From Limnomonas spitsbergensis (Eukaryota > Chlorophyta > Chlorophyceae > Chlamydomonadales): a DNA stretch of 64,000 nucleotides. Positions 33,301 through 46,395 of the stretch are shown piece after piece. The stretch is from assembly GCA_037349105.1 (NCBI GenBank), contig JAYJMM010000118.1:1054001-1118000 (forward strand), read 5' to 3'. A program made the translations under genes and the position numbers. The notes beneath the pieces were generated by a model. That model did not search any database. It had not been told where the DNA came from and saw only the letters and a list, made by a program, of their open reading frames with translations. Position 1 is the stretch's first letter. Every line of letters starts with the position of its first letter.

Positions 33301-36300
33301 CTGGCCGCCGCGCACGACACCGACCGTGCGCTGCTGCTGCGCGAGATGGCGGAGCTTCAGAGACGCGTCGCAGCGCTGCGGCGGCTGGCGGCTGCGGAGG
33401 CCGAGGCGGCCGAGCGGCGTGCGGGAGAGGCGCAGCGGGGGTCGGGTGCTGAGGTGGAGCGGAGGGTGGCGGAAAGGATGACGATGTGTGTCGAGGCGTC
33501 GAAGCTGGTTGAGATGCAGCATCGGGCAGAGGGAGCGGAGCGGGAGGCTTCTAAGCTGAGAGCCCAGGCAGACAGGCTGCAGGAGGAAGTGCTGAAGCTG
33601 CAGGGGCAGGTGCGCTGGGAGGGATTGCAGCCAGTCGCAGCTTGTGTGTACTGCAGATTAGGGGGGAGGGTAGGGTAGGTTACAGGTGCATCAACTGGGT
33701 GCTTGGATGCTCCGAATGCGCCTCCTGTGTGTTAGTGACAAGATGTATGTGACGGCCAGCCGGGCACTTGAGTCGGCAGTTGGGTACAGCCGATGAAGCA
33801 GCCCTTCCATATTTTGTACTGCAGGCTAAGATAGAATTCCTCCTAGGTGGCCTCATACATTGGCTCTTCTTGTGCTTGGTTCCTTCTGACCAGTTGCCTG
33901 TTGGTAGGATGCATTGCTTCTGTGATCATGTGAGCATATGCCATGTGTTGGTTGGCGGGTGCACGGCAGGTGTCGGAGCTCAACGATGTCAGGGACCTCA
34001 CAACAGCGGCGGTGGCAGGCCTGGAGGCAACTCTAGAGCGCATCGAGAAGGGGACAGCTGCAGGCTCTGTGGGCGCGGCAGCGGCCCGGTCATCAAGCGG
34101 GGCTCGCAGAGTTCCTGTCGGGTGAGGGGAGGGGGGGGCTTGGGATGACCCCTGCAGGAAGGCCTGTCCCCGTGGCTCGGTGCAGAGGCCTTGTTGCGCA
34201 GGGCACAGACTAGTGCAGAGCTGAGAGAGTAAGGGTCATGCACGCACTTAGTCACAGCCCATTGTCTGTGGGCTTGTTGGGCCTAGTTCAGACTTCAGAG
34301 AGGGAGGGGCTTTGTTTTGCACGTTTGACATTCGTTGAGAAATGCCCCTGACCCGCAGATTCGTTACACACGCCTGTTGTGTCCCCTGATCGAGTGTTTG
34401 CTCACCGCTTCAGGAGCACTGGGGAGGGAGCTGCAGCAGAGGGCGGTGTGGCTGGGCTGTCGCGGGAGCTGGTGCGATCCAAGCTGTCGGAGGCAGAAGC
34501 TACCAGGAAGCTGAGGGCCTGCACAAGGTGGGGAAACGGCATGGCTGGGAAAGTGCATGGTTGGGTGGCCAAAGAGGGGAGACATGAGGAGGTACAAGGC
34601 TGAGGAGAGACTAGGAGGAAGGACGTTGCCAGGGGACATGGTTGGACAGGGTATGCATCTAGAAAGGAACCTGCTATTTTTCACCAATTGCCCGGCTTCC
34701 CCCATATTTGTATCAAGAGGATGACTGATCGCCCTCAGTAACTCAGCCCCCTTCCCCCGAATGTTGAGGGATCCCTACCACCTCCCCCGCCTCACCGGCT
34801 AGCCTGCATCCCCCGCTCCCCTGTTTCTTCCAGGTCTGAGGTCGAGCTGCGTCACAAGGTGTTGCAGCGGGACCAGCGGATCTCTGAGCTCAAGGACACA
34901 CTGGCTGCAAAGACAAGGGCGCACGAGGAGGCAAAGAGAAGGCTGAGTGATATTTCGGCCCCTGTTGGCAGGTGAGGGGGGGAAGCTGCTGCTCTATTCC
35001 TCAGGCAGTGTGTCTTGTCGAGTCTGCATCTACGTGTTCCTTAATGCTGCTTTAGACCATGTAGCAGAATTTATACTTGAGACATAAAGCGCAACCCTTC
35101 ACCCCGTTTGGTGTTTCTCAAAGTTTTGCTTCAAACCTGCGCATGTGGCTCCCCTGGTGAACCCATCAAACAAGGTTCTTAATGTGGTGTGCTTGACCCC
35201 TAGGAGTGGAAGCCCTGCCCGAGGCAGGCCCGCTCGGCGCAGCTCCGCGGCCACAGGCAAGAGCAGCAGCTCACTCGCATCCGCCGGCCGATGCAGTAGC
35301 ACCGCTGCCGCTGCTCTGCCCCCTCATGCTGGCCGGGACGTGGACGCGCTCTCCTCAGCGGATCAGGACAGTGGGGCGGATGCAGGCGGGGGTCGCCCGG
35401 GGTCCGCTTGGGAGCAGGAGGAGGAGGTGGAGGGGCTGAGGCTGGAGGTGGCGCAGAGGGGCGCCGAGGTCGAACGACTGCGAGGTGAAACAAGCCTCTT
35501 TGGGATGGAATGAGGCATGAGAATGGGAGACGCGGACCGAGTGTCTCACCCTACTGAAAAAATCCTGTTGGGGGGAGGTGGGATAATGAAGGCGTATGGT
35601 GGGTGAGAGAGCCCTCTTTGGGAGATTTGGACCAATGAAGGTGTGAGGGGTAGGGGCTAGAGATGTCAGCCCGCTTTGCCTTCATTGAATCCAGACTCCA
35701 GGGCAGCTCAGGGACCTGTTGCAAAACTCCAGATGCCGCGCATCCCCCCCTTGGGCCAAGTGCCCAGAGGACCTCGCAGATGCAGGCCCCTCTCCTGCAC
35801 TCAATAAAAGAAGGGGCAAACATCTGATCATCTGAATACCTTGGGCAGCTGACCTGTTTGTCATCTCCCATGATTTGCACAAGAACCCGCCATGGAATTT
35901 GAATCGGCCCGACCCTGTGTAGAGAGAGACTTCCGCACGATGGCTCATTCATGCCAGGTCCTTCCAGAGTGCATTATTATTGAGCTCAGACTGCATTTGA
36001 ATTGAGTGCAGTGACTTTCACGAATGTGATGTATAAGCTGCTGCTGTGACCCCGCAGTGGCTCTCTCCGAGACGTTGTCCATGCGGCAGCCGCCCACTGC
36101 CTCGGGCCTTCAAGGCAGCGCCCACTCCATGGAGCGGTTGCGAGCCCAGCTGGCACACAGCAGCTCCGAAATCGCGGCGGCGCTGGCCGTGGCCAAATCC
36201 CTCGCTCGCAAGCTCCAGGCCCACGAGACTCCCCCTGGGCACCACTACTTGCTCCGGACACCCACAGGCAGGCCCCACCCAGAGGACATGCCTGCAGCGC

Positions 36301-39300
36301 TAGGTGCTGCCATGCAGACTCTGTCGGAGCTGGTTTCAGAGCTGAGCCTCAACGGGAAGCGTGCGGATGCGCAACGCAGCCCGTATCCTTCACCAGCCGC
36401 CCCGCTCCCGCTACAGCACGCCAACATCACCAGGGCGGGAGGTGGGCCTGCCTCCTCCTCCTCCACGGGCCTGCCGCCATCGCTGCGATATGAGGCTGAC
36501 TTACAGGGGCAGAATGCTGAGCTGGCACGAGACCATGGCCGCCTTCAGCAGCAAGTCGTGGCCCTGGAGCTCCAGCTGGCGGCGGCGGGGGATGCATCAC
36601 GACAGGGCAGCAGCAGCGGATCTGTTGTGGGGCTGCTGGATCTGCTCAGCGGCGGCTCCCGAGCGGTGGGAGGCGCGGCAAAGAGGCTGGAGGCGGCGCT
36701 GCAGCTGCCGGGCCAGGTGTACAACGCCGAGGTCCGGGCCGCAGCCTCGACGCTGATTTCAGAGGCCGCCGCTGCTGAGGCGGCGGTGGCAATGCTGGTT
36801 GCCGAGCTGGACCGCCCCGCCTGGAATCAGCAGAAAGTATTTCAGCAGGGACAGGGGGCTTCAAGCCCGATCCATCCAATGGGTCTGGGATCGGTTGTTG
36901 GCAGCCAAGATGGGGACGCCCTGCTCGCAGGTATCAACGCTGCCTGGCAAGGTCCCGGGGGAAGACAGGGTAAAGCAGCCTCAAAGCTGGCCCCGTTCTC
37001 CTTCCCCACGCTGCCTCGTCCTACTCAGCAGCAGGCGTCCAATGCAGGGACCAATGCGGCGGACGCTCACACTCCCGGAGGCCAAAGCATTTCCGCCATC
37101 TCAGATGCCGACGGCTGGCACACGGCGACGCCGACACCAATGGCGCCAAGTCACCGGACGCGGCCTGCCGAGGTGTCTAATATTGGGGTGCAGGCTGGCG
37201 GCTCGGCGGACGCTCAGCAGCGGGGCGCCGCTTCGGCTGCCGCCATGGCAACTGCATCAACATCGGTGCTAGCAGAGAAGCTAGTGGAGATGAGGGGTGT
37301 GGCGGAGAAGTGGAAGGCGCGTTGTGGCCAGATGGGGGACCAGATGGCAGCACTGGGGACGTCGGTTGCGGCCAGGGAGGCGGCGGCAGCTGAACGGGCA
37401 GCGGCGGTGGAACGGCAGCTGGAGGAGCAGGCAGCACACAGCCAGGCGGAGGTGCACAGGTGAGGTACTGGGAGAGGCAAGGGGGCTCCATCACATCAGA
37501 AATGAAGGGTTAATTAGCTGTGTTGATTGTTTTGGTGAAGGAGATGCTTTTCAGTAGGATGCACACAAAAACGCATGTGGCACATTTCAGGAAGAGGCGG
37601 GACCTGCCTCCAGCACTCTTGGCCTCGTTGTGATCCCCGAGCAACGCAGCCTCTTGAGCCATCTAACTGGGACTCAAGCCTGGGACCTCACCCCCCCCTC
37701 ATCTGTGGAACGTATCAACAGAAGCCACAGCCTAGGCATCTACCTCTCAGCCCCTTCCGTGAGCGGTGCCTGGCCCTCACATCCCTTGCCCCATATACTC
37801 CCCCCCTTCAATGCAATTACCTGCCGGGGCTCCCTCGCGCTAACACGCGGAGTTTGCCTGATCACACACCTTTTCATCCCGTGCCCCCCCGTGTACTTCC
37901 CCCCCTTCAAGCTCTCAATCCCTGCCATGTGCCGCACCTGGCCCTCCAGCCCTGCTCCCTGTGCTGCCCCGCTGGCCCCCCATCAGGCTCCAGGCCGCAC
38001 TAGCAGGAGCGCAGGCTGCTCGAAAGGAGGTGGAGCGGCTGCACGCGACATCTGATGCAGCTGTGGGCGGCAGCGAGGCAGAGATCCGTGCAGTGGCCGC
38101 GCGTCTGGCCGAGGCGCAGGCCCGCAGTAGCACCCTGACACGGCAGCTGGAGACGGAGCGTCAGCAGAGCGCGGCGGTGGCAAGCACGCTGAGGGAGGAT
38201 GTGCAGGGGCTCAGGGTGAGAGTCTGGGAAACGGGGGGGGAGGGGGGGCAGGGGTGTGCTCAGAGGGGAGCAGGAACGTGGCGCTCAGAGAGGTAGGGGG
38301 GGAGCTTAGTTTAAGGGTCTGGGCACGGGGGGCGGGAATAGGGTGCAGTGGGAGGACGGAAAAAGGCCTCAAGGTAAGGGTTTGGGCTGGGGTTGAGGGG
38401 GAAAAGGGTGCTCAGGGAGGAAGGAAGAGGGCCCTGGCTGCATGGCGCAAGTCGCACTTGTCTAGGGTGCGGTCCCATGCAGACCTGTGCATCTAGCACA
38501 GGACTGCGCATGTGGCGTAGACTCATCCCCCCTGCTCCTGCCCACTATCCTTATTGCCTGTTTACCCTAGGCCTCCCTGGTACAAGAGCAGGCAGAGCGG
38601 GCCAGGCTCATGTCTCAGGTGAGAGAGCTGCTCTCTGGCGGCGCGCCGGCTGGCGGTGCTGGGGGGGCTGAGGAGCTAGTGAGGCTGCGGGGGGAGGCGC
38701 TACGCGGGCATCATGAGGCGACCAAGGCCAAGGCGGGCCGGGAGCGGGCTGAGGCGCAGGCAGCAGAATGGAAAGGAGAGGCGCGGGCTATGAGGGAGCG
38801 GCTGGCTACGGCTGAGAGGGTGGGTTGCAGGGAGGGGGGAGGGCTGGTCCAGAGCATATGTCCACAACATGGACAAGGAAGGGGCTGCCCTCATCTGGCT
38901 GTGCACAGTGTTTGCTTGTTTGAGCGTTCACTTGTATGGGATCTTGCACATCAGAGTTTTTGCCGTCCCGTGCTTTGGGTACCATCTGAGGCGGTTCAGT
39001 GTCCTGCTGCCCCTCCCCCTCTCCACTTCCCCCCCCACCAGCGCCCCCCTGTCCCCTGCTGCTGCCACTCAGACCCGAGCCGAGGCATCCTCACAGCTGC
39101 TGTCACGGCTGGAGCTGGCTGAGCGCCGGAGCGTCCACCTCTCTGAGACCATGTCTGCCAGGATCGAAGACCTGGAGGCCAGGCTAGCGGCAACTGCGGC
39201 GGCGTTTGGAGGCAGCGCCCCAGCCGCAACTGACACTCAGATACGACATCTCGAAGAGGAGGTGGGCTGGGGAAGATCTGCAGGAGATTTGGGGGTGGTA

Positions 39301-42300
39301 TGTCCTATGTATGACAAGCAACCTTAAGCATTCCACTGTCCCAAATTCTCTTCCCTGGAGGATCAAGATCCGTTCAAAGATGAAAAGCATTTAGATATAT
39401 TGCGTCCCTGGATTTATGTGATCCTGTGGCTGTTCTCTGCATCCTTATGATACGTGACCCCCCACTATAATTCCACCAAGCTCTGGGTCTGTGCATTACT
39501 ATGTTGCCTGATGCATCCAATCTCCTCCACCTTGCACACCTCAGGGGGGGCAGCGTACCCATTGCTTGGCTCCAATGAATGGCTTCCTTAATGCAAGCCT
39601 CGTGGCACATTACTTATTTACTTGCCCTCGTATACCTTGGCCCCCCAGGTGCAGCGCCTGTCAGTCTCAATGCTGAAAGAGCGGTCGGCGCGGGACCAGC
39701 ACTTTCGCTCCGAAGCCTCAACACTCAAGTGGGCCTGGTTGTCCAAGCTCAGCCGGTACCAGCACATGGTCCAGAAGATGAGCCTGGAGGCCAGGCAAGC
39801 AAACGAGGCATTCAGCCGTGAGCGGGCCGAGCTGCAGGTGCACTGGGCTGGGAGGGGGAGAGGCAGCTGGAGGTGGCCTTGTGCACTGAAAGGGAGTTGT
39901 TGGACATATAAATATAGCGGAGAGTGCAGGCATGAATGTGCCGCTCGTCTCAGCCAGGGTTTCAGGGTTGAAAGGCAGCTAAGGGACATACAAGGTGGCA
40001 GTAAGATCATATATGCAGACAGGTATGAGTGTGATGCATCCTGAGGTCCTGAGGCATCGCGTTTATTGCGTGCTCACTTACCGTAGGATGCTCAAGCTTA
40101 GTGCTGGCGCCCTAAGCCAGCCCAGCCAGCCCAGCCAGGCGCTCAGTGCCGCCTTGACCTCTCAGACGTGAGCCTGCTGGTCCTCTGAGCCCTGAACTCC
40201 CTTCAGCCATGACCCAGGCAGCCAATGCTTGTGCCAGTACCCTCAAAACCCTTCATAATGCCCATGCCCATGCCCTTAAACACTGAACCGTGCACCCAAA
40301 GGTTGCCGCTGCGGATGCCGCTCGTCGCTTGTCCCTGGCTGAGGTGGAGGCGGTGACAGCCGACCGGCGGCTGACTGAGCTCAGCGTTATGTCAGAGGCG
40401 GAGAGGCAGCGGCAAGCGGAGAGACAGGTTACGCACTTGCAGGTGGGGGGGCAAGAGCACTCATGCACTTATGCAGTGAGGTTGAGGTCTGGGCTGTCCT
40501 CTAAATCTCTTCAAGGTGCAATACAGACACATACGCACACTGGCCATCCCCAGAAGGGAGGTGTGGGTCACGGTATCACACTATGGTTGGTAGGGGGGCA
40601 ACAGGGGCGACGATCTATAAAAATATACCGATCTGCACTAGGGGTATAATGCCCGTAAGTCCGGGGCAGGAAGAATTGCAGCCAATATAGCTGCGCTTAT
40701 CACCGCGAATCGGAATGAATTGTTGGGTGTGATAAATGCAATGCTGTGTGAGCGTCAAATAAATAAAAGGGATGGGGGTGCGCGATGGCTAGGCGTTGCA
40801 ATTCAGGTAGTGTGTAGCACGTTGATGAAAGAGCTGTCTCCATGACATGGTTCACCACCATGCAGCATTGTCCCCCTACATCAAAGGTCAAGGGATCGTC
40901 GCTTATCCCTCCTGCGCTGCAGGCTGCTGTCACTTGAGGCAGCTTCAAAGCCTGCCCCCTGCTTCAGCGCCCTCTTTTGCTTCTTTATTGTAAACCTCGC
41001 TCCTCAACTCTCAACACCTGATCCATCCCAGGCCCTTCACCCCATTGCGTCTTCTCCCCGCAGCTCCACGCGTATTCCGCCCTAGACCCCTCCCTGATCC
41101 TTGTCTCCCTTTTGACCTGCTGCCGCCTGCTCAGGAGATGCAGCAGCGCATTGAGAGTGAGAGGCAGGCCATGGAGGCGGAGGCTCAGGCACGGGTGGAT
41201 GCTGAGGCCGGAGCCAGAGAGGCGGCGGCCAGAGCCACTGCCGCAGCCCAGACAGCAGTCTTGGAGGCCAGGTGCGACAGGAAGCAGGATGCATCTGTGT
41301 GTGTGACTGTGTGTGTGGAGATCAAGAGTAGAGGCGCTAAGCCAGCACATGACCGCGCACTCCTGCTCGTGCTCGAATTCTCCTAGCTGGTGTACCCTGT
41401 CACCATAGTCAGGCTCCATCCCCTCTCCCTCCTATCTCTCTCCAGGTACATCGAGCAGCTGCGTTGCCTGGATGCCGAGAGGGCTTCGCTTCAGGTCCAG
41501 CTTGAGGCTCAGTCGCATCAGTTCCGTCAGTACCAGGGCCTCAAGTCCCAGGAGCTGCAGGTGTGGCGCACGAGGGGCTGGTACCGTGACTCTCACGCCC
41601 CTCCAATCTTTCTGAGAGGAGGGAGGGACCACGGCAGTGTGTGTGGCAGCTGCCAAGGACTCTGCACCCGCATCTACGCTGTGCTGTTGTGCATACCTCA
41701 TGAGCATGAAAACATGTGAGCACAAGGCATCCTCCTCTTCGCCATGCACCTTATAAGTATACAGCTGAATCCAAAGTGTTTGTGTTCGTGAAATGTGGTG
41801 AGCCCACCATTCACACTTCAACGTGTTTCCCTTGCATTCATGTGCATGCTCACCGAGATCAGTACCAATCATTGTCCTCCTGAAGTCTCCATCAAACAGC
41901 ATGAAATAGAATCCAATGCCACTTCTGCATCTCAAACCAATGTACTTGCAGCACTGGCTGCCTTACCTTGTGAAGCACCCTATCAAAAAGGTGCAAAGCA
42001 GCATCGTTGAAATAGATGTTGTAAATTTGAATGCGAAAATGTGGTGTGCTCCTGTTGTCCAGCTTCTTGAAGAGCGCATCATACAGCTCATTACAAGTGG
42101 AGCCAAAGAGGCACCACAAATGGTGGCAGAGGCATCAGCAGCCATCCGCCGAAGCATGCTGAACCTGGACCCCTCGGTAGAGCCCGTAGGGGCAGTCGGG
42201 TTCCGGGCCAAGGAGCGGGTGCCTGCTAACCGAGGAGCCAGGAGGGGCCAGCCCGGGGGGCCCGCTGCCTCATGTCCTGCTAGGAGGGGCAGCGTGGCCA

Positions 42301-45300
42301 ATGGCAGGGCAGGAGCCGCAGTGGGAGCTGGAGGCAGGCGGCCTGCACCAGGAGACAGGCGAGAGAGGGCAGCGAGTCCGCCCCGCCCCGTCATTTTTGC
42401 GCCAGAGGCGGACGAGGTGGCGATCGCCGCAGGCGCGGACGGCGCCGCTGCTGCTCGCCGTGAGGCCCTGTTTGAGCGGCTGCACCGCCAGCGGGCCGAG
42501 GCGCTGCTGTCGGCGGCGAGGACGTCGCTTGCCCGCCTCAAAACGCGGCTGAGGCTGAGCATACGGACAGTGCAGGTGCTGCAGGAGGAGAGTGTGACCA
42601 AGGTGTGGACGGGGGGGCAAGGGTCACTTTCATTTCCTAGACGATATGGGGCCTAATTAAGGGGGACATAATAGATAGATGCCAGTGCCTGGCTGTTCTA
42701 GCTGCTTGGTTTGAAGGAGATATAGTGGGTTGCGCGCACGATTCCCATGCAGCTCTTTGGTTGGTTCCCAATGGACTGTACAATTAGAGAGAAACAAACG
42801 GGGCAAGGGGGGCAGGAGCAGCACGCTGATGTGGCGAGGGCTATATGGATCACAACGCACCTGATGCAGCACTGGCAGGACCATGTGTCATATACCACGA
42901 TTGTGCGTAGCTCTGCTGCCTAAGTCCCTCCCACCAACATATCGCTCATATATAATGCCCTGTAGAGTGACCGTGGACCGGTGTGTACAAAGCGTTCAAA
43001 TCCCCCAGTGTTTTATTTATGTTTGAGGATCTCCAACAACGCATTTTGTCTTCCTGCTCCTGTCACAGATTTGGCCCAAATCGGCACCCTCGGGTGCAGA
43101 AGTGAGAAGGCTTGCTGCTGACCCTCGGGGAATGAAGCACTGAAACAATGGCCTCCTCATGATCTCATACCCCTCCCCTTGTATCCCCCCTCGTGACCTC
43201 ATACCCCTTACCTCCTTTACCTTACAGGAGGACCACGCCAAGCTGCAGACTGAGATCGTGAACTTGAGGGATCAGCTGAAGACCTTAAGGGCTGAGAGCA
43301 CGCGGAGGGGCCGGGCCTTGCAGCTGCTGCAGGGCATCGGGCAGGATGTCCTGGCTGTGGCACCTGGGGGTGGAGCAGCACCACAGCCCAGCAACCTGGC
43401 TTTAAGGGAGCAGCAGAGGCAGCAGCGCAGCAACCAGTCGGGGGACAGCCGGAGATCGGCAGGGGCGATTGCAGGGCACTGCAGGGCGCTGGGGGCCGAG
43501 GATGAGGATTTTGATTTTGAAGTCGTTGCACAGTCGGCCGCCGCGGTTGCGGCGGCCGCCAACAAGGAGGCCGCGGCAGAACGTGTTTGTCGAGAGGCGG
43601 CAGAGTCCAAGCTGAGGGAGTGCCGGCAGGCGGTGGAGCGCAAGACCGCACTCATCAGGTACAGGGGGGCGAAAGGGTCGGAAATCTGAAACAATTAGGG
43701 ATAAGCTAATGAAAGGTACAGGCTAATGAAAGGTACAGGGGGGCGAAAGGTTCGGAAATCTGAAACAATTGGGGGAAAGCTAATGTGAGGGGGTGGGATG
43801 GGATGCTATAGGATATTCGTAGAAAGTGCACAAGGATGTGCATGAAATTCTGCAGCGGCAGACTGGCCAGCGCACCTGTTTTAAAGATCCGTCACCCTCA
43901 TGTGTGAAGCTGATCGGTGTATTGATGTGATGCATTGAGGGCGGCAGAAGGGAGGCGAGCGAAAGGGAAGGGGAGGGAGAGAGGGAGTCAGGAACTGCAG
44001 CAGAGTCTGAGGGGGGAGGTTCAGAGAAATGAATCAGGCGCACCATCCATCTGCACCTGGTCCTGATATGTGCTGATCTGTGAGTTTCTGTTGCAAGCCT
44101 GAGCCTGAGCCTATGTTAGGATGGTGCGTACCCGCTGGGCCCTGCTTAATGCTCGGCCGCATGGGGCTAGTAGGGGACCGCTAGGACCATGGTGCAGTCA
44201 TGACAAATTCACAACCTTTTATGTGAGGGGACAGGCACATGTAACCTAGCAACCCGATCCAAGGTGCAGCCATGCCAGATGGGGCAAGAACTTGGAACCC
44301 GGTGTCCTAGACGGGGGGGAACAGAGGGTCGTAGGGTGGGTTCAAGCCTAGAGGTGCCATTCTTTGCTGTGATGCTCTGATGTGTGTACGTAAACCTGTA
44401 AACCTGCATGTTGGTGTGGTCTTGTGTTGGTGCAGGGAGCTCCAAAAGCGCGCTCAGGACCTGGAGGCGCTGCTGCCAGGGGGGAGCCGGGCTGCTGCTG
44501 CAGGAGCTCAGGAGGCCTATGAGGCCCGTTGCAAGCAGCTGCAGGCAGCTTGTGCACGCAAGGACACGCTCATCAAGGAGCTGCGGGAGAAGCTGGAGCT
44601 GCATCAGGTGCAGACAACTGCAGGCCAGCGAATGTTATCATGTGGCACCCTACTTTTGCTGCATTCACATGATTATTCAATACTTAGCTGCATTGGTTCA
44701 ATTGTATGTTTCCCATCTTGATGTTCCTCAGGATGCATCTGCGGGCCAGCGCCCGGCAGAGGAGGATGCTGAGCGGCAGGCCCGCACCATGGCCCGTCTA
44801 CGGTCCGAACTGCAGCGTAGGGAGGCGGCACTCAAGGCGGCACTGGAGCAGCTAGAGGAGGTGAGAGAGCTGGCAGGAGGGGCCAAGGTCATCAGACATG
44901 GGCCCTTTACCAGATTCAGGCTAAATGCCCAGTAGGCATTGCCCACCTGAGGAACCCTGTTGTTTTCTCCTATACTATATGTAGCACTGGTATTGGTTCC
45001 TTTGTGTTCCTCTCTTCCTTTCCTTCCCCCTCTTAAGTTTACTGTCCTTCCTAACTTCAATGCTGGGTGCCCACACGGCCGAGCCTTTTCAGCAGGGCCC
45101 AGAGGTGTAACATCATTGACTGGTATAAGTGTCCTGGTATAATGACTGACAACATTGACAGAATGATCCCCTGGTGGTGCTCGTTGTTTTAGCCCCTCCC
45201 TGTATCGTCCTACCCTTCCAGGAGCGTCATCAGGGCCATGCAGCTGCGCAGGACACGGGGCAGCAGGCGAGGCAGGAGGGCTCCTCCCGGCGGCAGGCAG

Positions 45301-45905
45301 GGACCAGCCGGCGGCGCATTTCCGAGCTGCTGCAGGCGCTGCGAGCGCTGGTTCTGGATGTGGCAAGGTGCACCAATGAGATGTGGAGGGTGGCATCGGT
45401 AGACTCCTCTGCCCCAACTTCGAGATCAGACAGCAGAAGGGCTGCCGCAGGAACTACGGGGCCACGCCCTGGCCGGCCTGTAGCTATGCCAGAGGCTGGC
45501 GGGAATACCGAGCAGCAGTCAAAGCGGAACGCACGACAGCAGCAGCGGGGGGCAACACCTGGACATGCCGCCCCTGGGGCCCTGTTTGTGGACGAGATCG
45601 CTTCTATGACTGATCTGTCCCTGCTAGAGATCCGAGATCTTCTGGGCGGAGATCTGGGATCTGCTGTAACAGCGGAGGGCTCTTCATCTGAAGACGTGCA
45701 AGGGGGCGAACTATGGCAGCGAATGGAGCCCTTGCTGCTGTTGATTGAGGCCACTGCGCTGGAGGAGGGAGGGAACAACAGTGGGGACTCGGGCAGGCAG
45801 CAGGCGGGTGCTGTTGGGTGGGATGTGGAACATTTGAAATCGCTTCTGGAGCAGGTTGCAGGAGAGGCGGAGGGTGCATTGGTGGCGTTGAGGCAGGCAG
45901 TGTGA
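15177..45905 (+). CDS. Giant MSP/ASH-domain coiled-coil scaffold, ~4,301 aa
   Basis: One gene of about 46 exons (coordinates in the three block entries) covers nearly half of the window. Every exon joins its neighbour in phase and the total is 12,906 nt. Residues 1 to about 110 form a beta-rich MSP/ASH-like domain. Residues of about 145-710 are Ser/Pro/Gly/Ala-rich with many SP and RSxSP motifs. From about 714 to near the C-terminus the protein is mostly heptad-rich coiled coil (Ala, Glu, Arg, Gln and Leu), interrupted by a Ser/Gly/Ala-rich region at about 2640-3190. There are no catalytic motifs or membrane segments. Large proteins with an ASH domain and coiled coils are typically centrosomal, basal-body or ciliary scaffolds, so such a role is an inference. 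A membrane-contact role through the MSP fold is the alternative. A few junctions (exons 23, 28 and 42) are less certain. I do not recognise a named orthologue. Confidence 0.85.
18951..19165 (+). repeat. tRNA-like SINE, copy C (intronic)
   Basis: SINE copy in intron 5 of the giant gene, in the same orientation as the gene. It has the head GGTGCCTACCCGCTGG and a B box GGTTCGATCCC (from 19143) that matches the GGTTCGANNCC consensus exactly. Confidence 0.7.
20964..21200 (+). repeat. GATGTG/GATGAAGACAAT minisatellite in intron 8
   Basis: Hexamer and higher-order repeats of GATGTGGATGTGGAT with GATGAAGACAATGTG spacers fill most of the intron between 20918 and 21318. The intron is open in the exon 8 frame and would code for an Asp/Val repeat, but reading through gives a stop soon after exon 9 begins. 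Confidence 0.9.
21640..21716 (+). repeat. 23-bp tandem repeat in intron 9
   Basis: About three to four copies of a unit containing CATGCCATGCTGCCTTCAGG. Confidence 0.8.
22434..22616 (+). repeat. 49-bp tandem repeat spanning the exon 11 donor
   Basis: Four copies of a 49-bp unit. The first starts inside exon 11 (AGATGACAGAG) and runs through the splice donor into the intron. The later units lie wholly in the intron and keep a donor-like GGTGAG. Confidence 0.85.
29460..29632 (+). repeat. 24-bp tandem repeat in intron 22
   Basis: About seven copies of CCCTCACTCACCCAGCCCTC plus four bases, in the 1-kb intron between 29008 and 30018. It is open in one frame (SPPSPHSP) but has no coding neighbours in that frame. 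Confidence 0.85.
30840..31055 (+). repeat. Degenerate tandem repeat in intron 24
   Basis: Irregular copies of a unit of about 20-27 bp such as CCCTGGTATGCTCCCCTAAT followed by GTACCC. It ends just upstream of the acceptor of exon 25. Confidence 0.65.
44122..44352 (+). repeat. tRNA-like SINE, copy D (intronic)
   Basis: Diverged copy in intron 43 of the giant gene. The head GGTGCGTACCCGCTGGGCCC and tail GGTGGGTTCAAGCC are recognisable. The B box is damaged and the middle is rearranged. Confidence 0.6.
45066..45120 (+). repeat. Short GC-rich dispersed repeat, copy 3 (intronic)
   Basis: Reads GGTGCCCACACGGCCGAGCC, then CAGCAGGGCCCAGAGGTGT, and ends CATCATTGAC. It lies in the last intron of the giant gene. 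Confidence 0.6.
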
Positions 45906-46166
45906 AGTGTTTACTTTGCGTGATGAGACAGCAGAAGGGTGTGATTTATGATGAGCCATGGCCGGTGAGGCACTTGTCTCCAAGGAGCCAAGACAGTTAT
46001 CATCGCTTCTTCCGTTCGATTCTGAATTGTTCTCGGACTTGTGGTGCCAGGAGGTGCATGGGACTTGTGTCCTGAAAACAAGACAATAGAGAACTACCTG
46101 ACGTGCACGAATGCTGGAAGGGGCAGCAAAGTCTACCTCATTCTGTTAACTTCAAACCGTGAAATG

Positions 46167-46171
46167 TGTAA
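46167..46171 (+). terminator. Candidate TGTAA polyadenylation signal, giant gene
   Basis: TGTAA lies 262 nt after the stop codon at 45905. TGTAA is the usual green-algal poly(A) signal. The motif is short, so this rests on position. Confidence 0.45.
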
Positions 46172-46240
46172 CGGAATAGGTCCAGGACCCGCCAACCACT
46201 CGGCCTGGTCAACAGCTAGTTTTTTCACCCAACGGCTTCT

Positions 46241-46290
46241 TTAGGGCGCCCACCCCTTTTTGAGCAGGGCCTAGAGGTTATGTCATAGAC
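46241..46290 (+). repeat. Short GC-rich dispersed repeat, copy 4
   Basis: A partial copy with GGGCGCCCACCC then GAGCAGGGCCTAGAGG. The CGGCCG centre is lost. Confidence 0.45.
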
Positions 46291-46395
46291 CCAACAGCTT
46301 TTGGAGACTTCATTTTAGAGCCAGGCGCAAACTTCAGCTCTGGGCAAACAGTCAGGAATCATGAACCTGCTCATGAACTCACAGACTGTGCATGG

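Larger units (their letters stand above)
32083..45905 (+). other. Giant gene exons 27-46: coiled coil and C-terminus
   Basis: Exons: 32083-32231, 32834-32951, 33181-33609, 33970-34121, 34414-34527, 34834-34971, 35204-35484, 36058-37459, 37987-38215, 38571-38819, 39073-39261, 39649-39837, 40302-40442, 41135-41271, 41446-41560, 41952-42602, 43228-43658, 44436-44607, 44732-44860 and 45222-45905. The donor after 32951 is GC rather than GT (CAG|GCAAGA). In exon 42 a 72-nt stretch (41991-42062) has GT and AG ends and could be an intron. Exon 46 ends in an acidic and leucine-rich tail, with the stop at 45903-45905. Confidence 0.8.

Noticed and set aside
41991..42062. A certain 72-nt intron in exon 42
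   Set aside because: It has GT and AG ends and a length divisible by three, but it is also open in frame, and most other introns here are longer. I left it as coding and noted the doubt.
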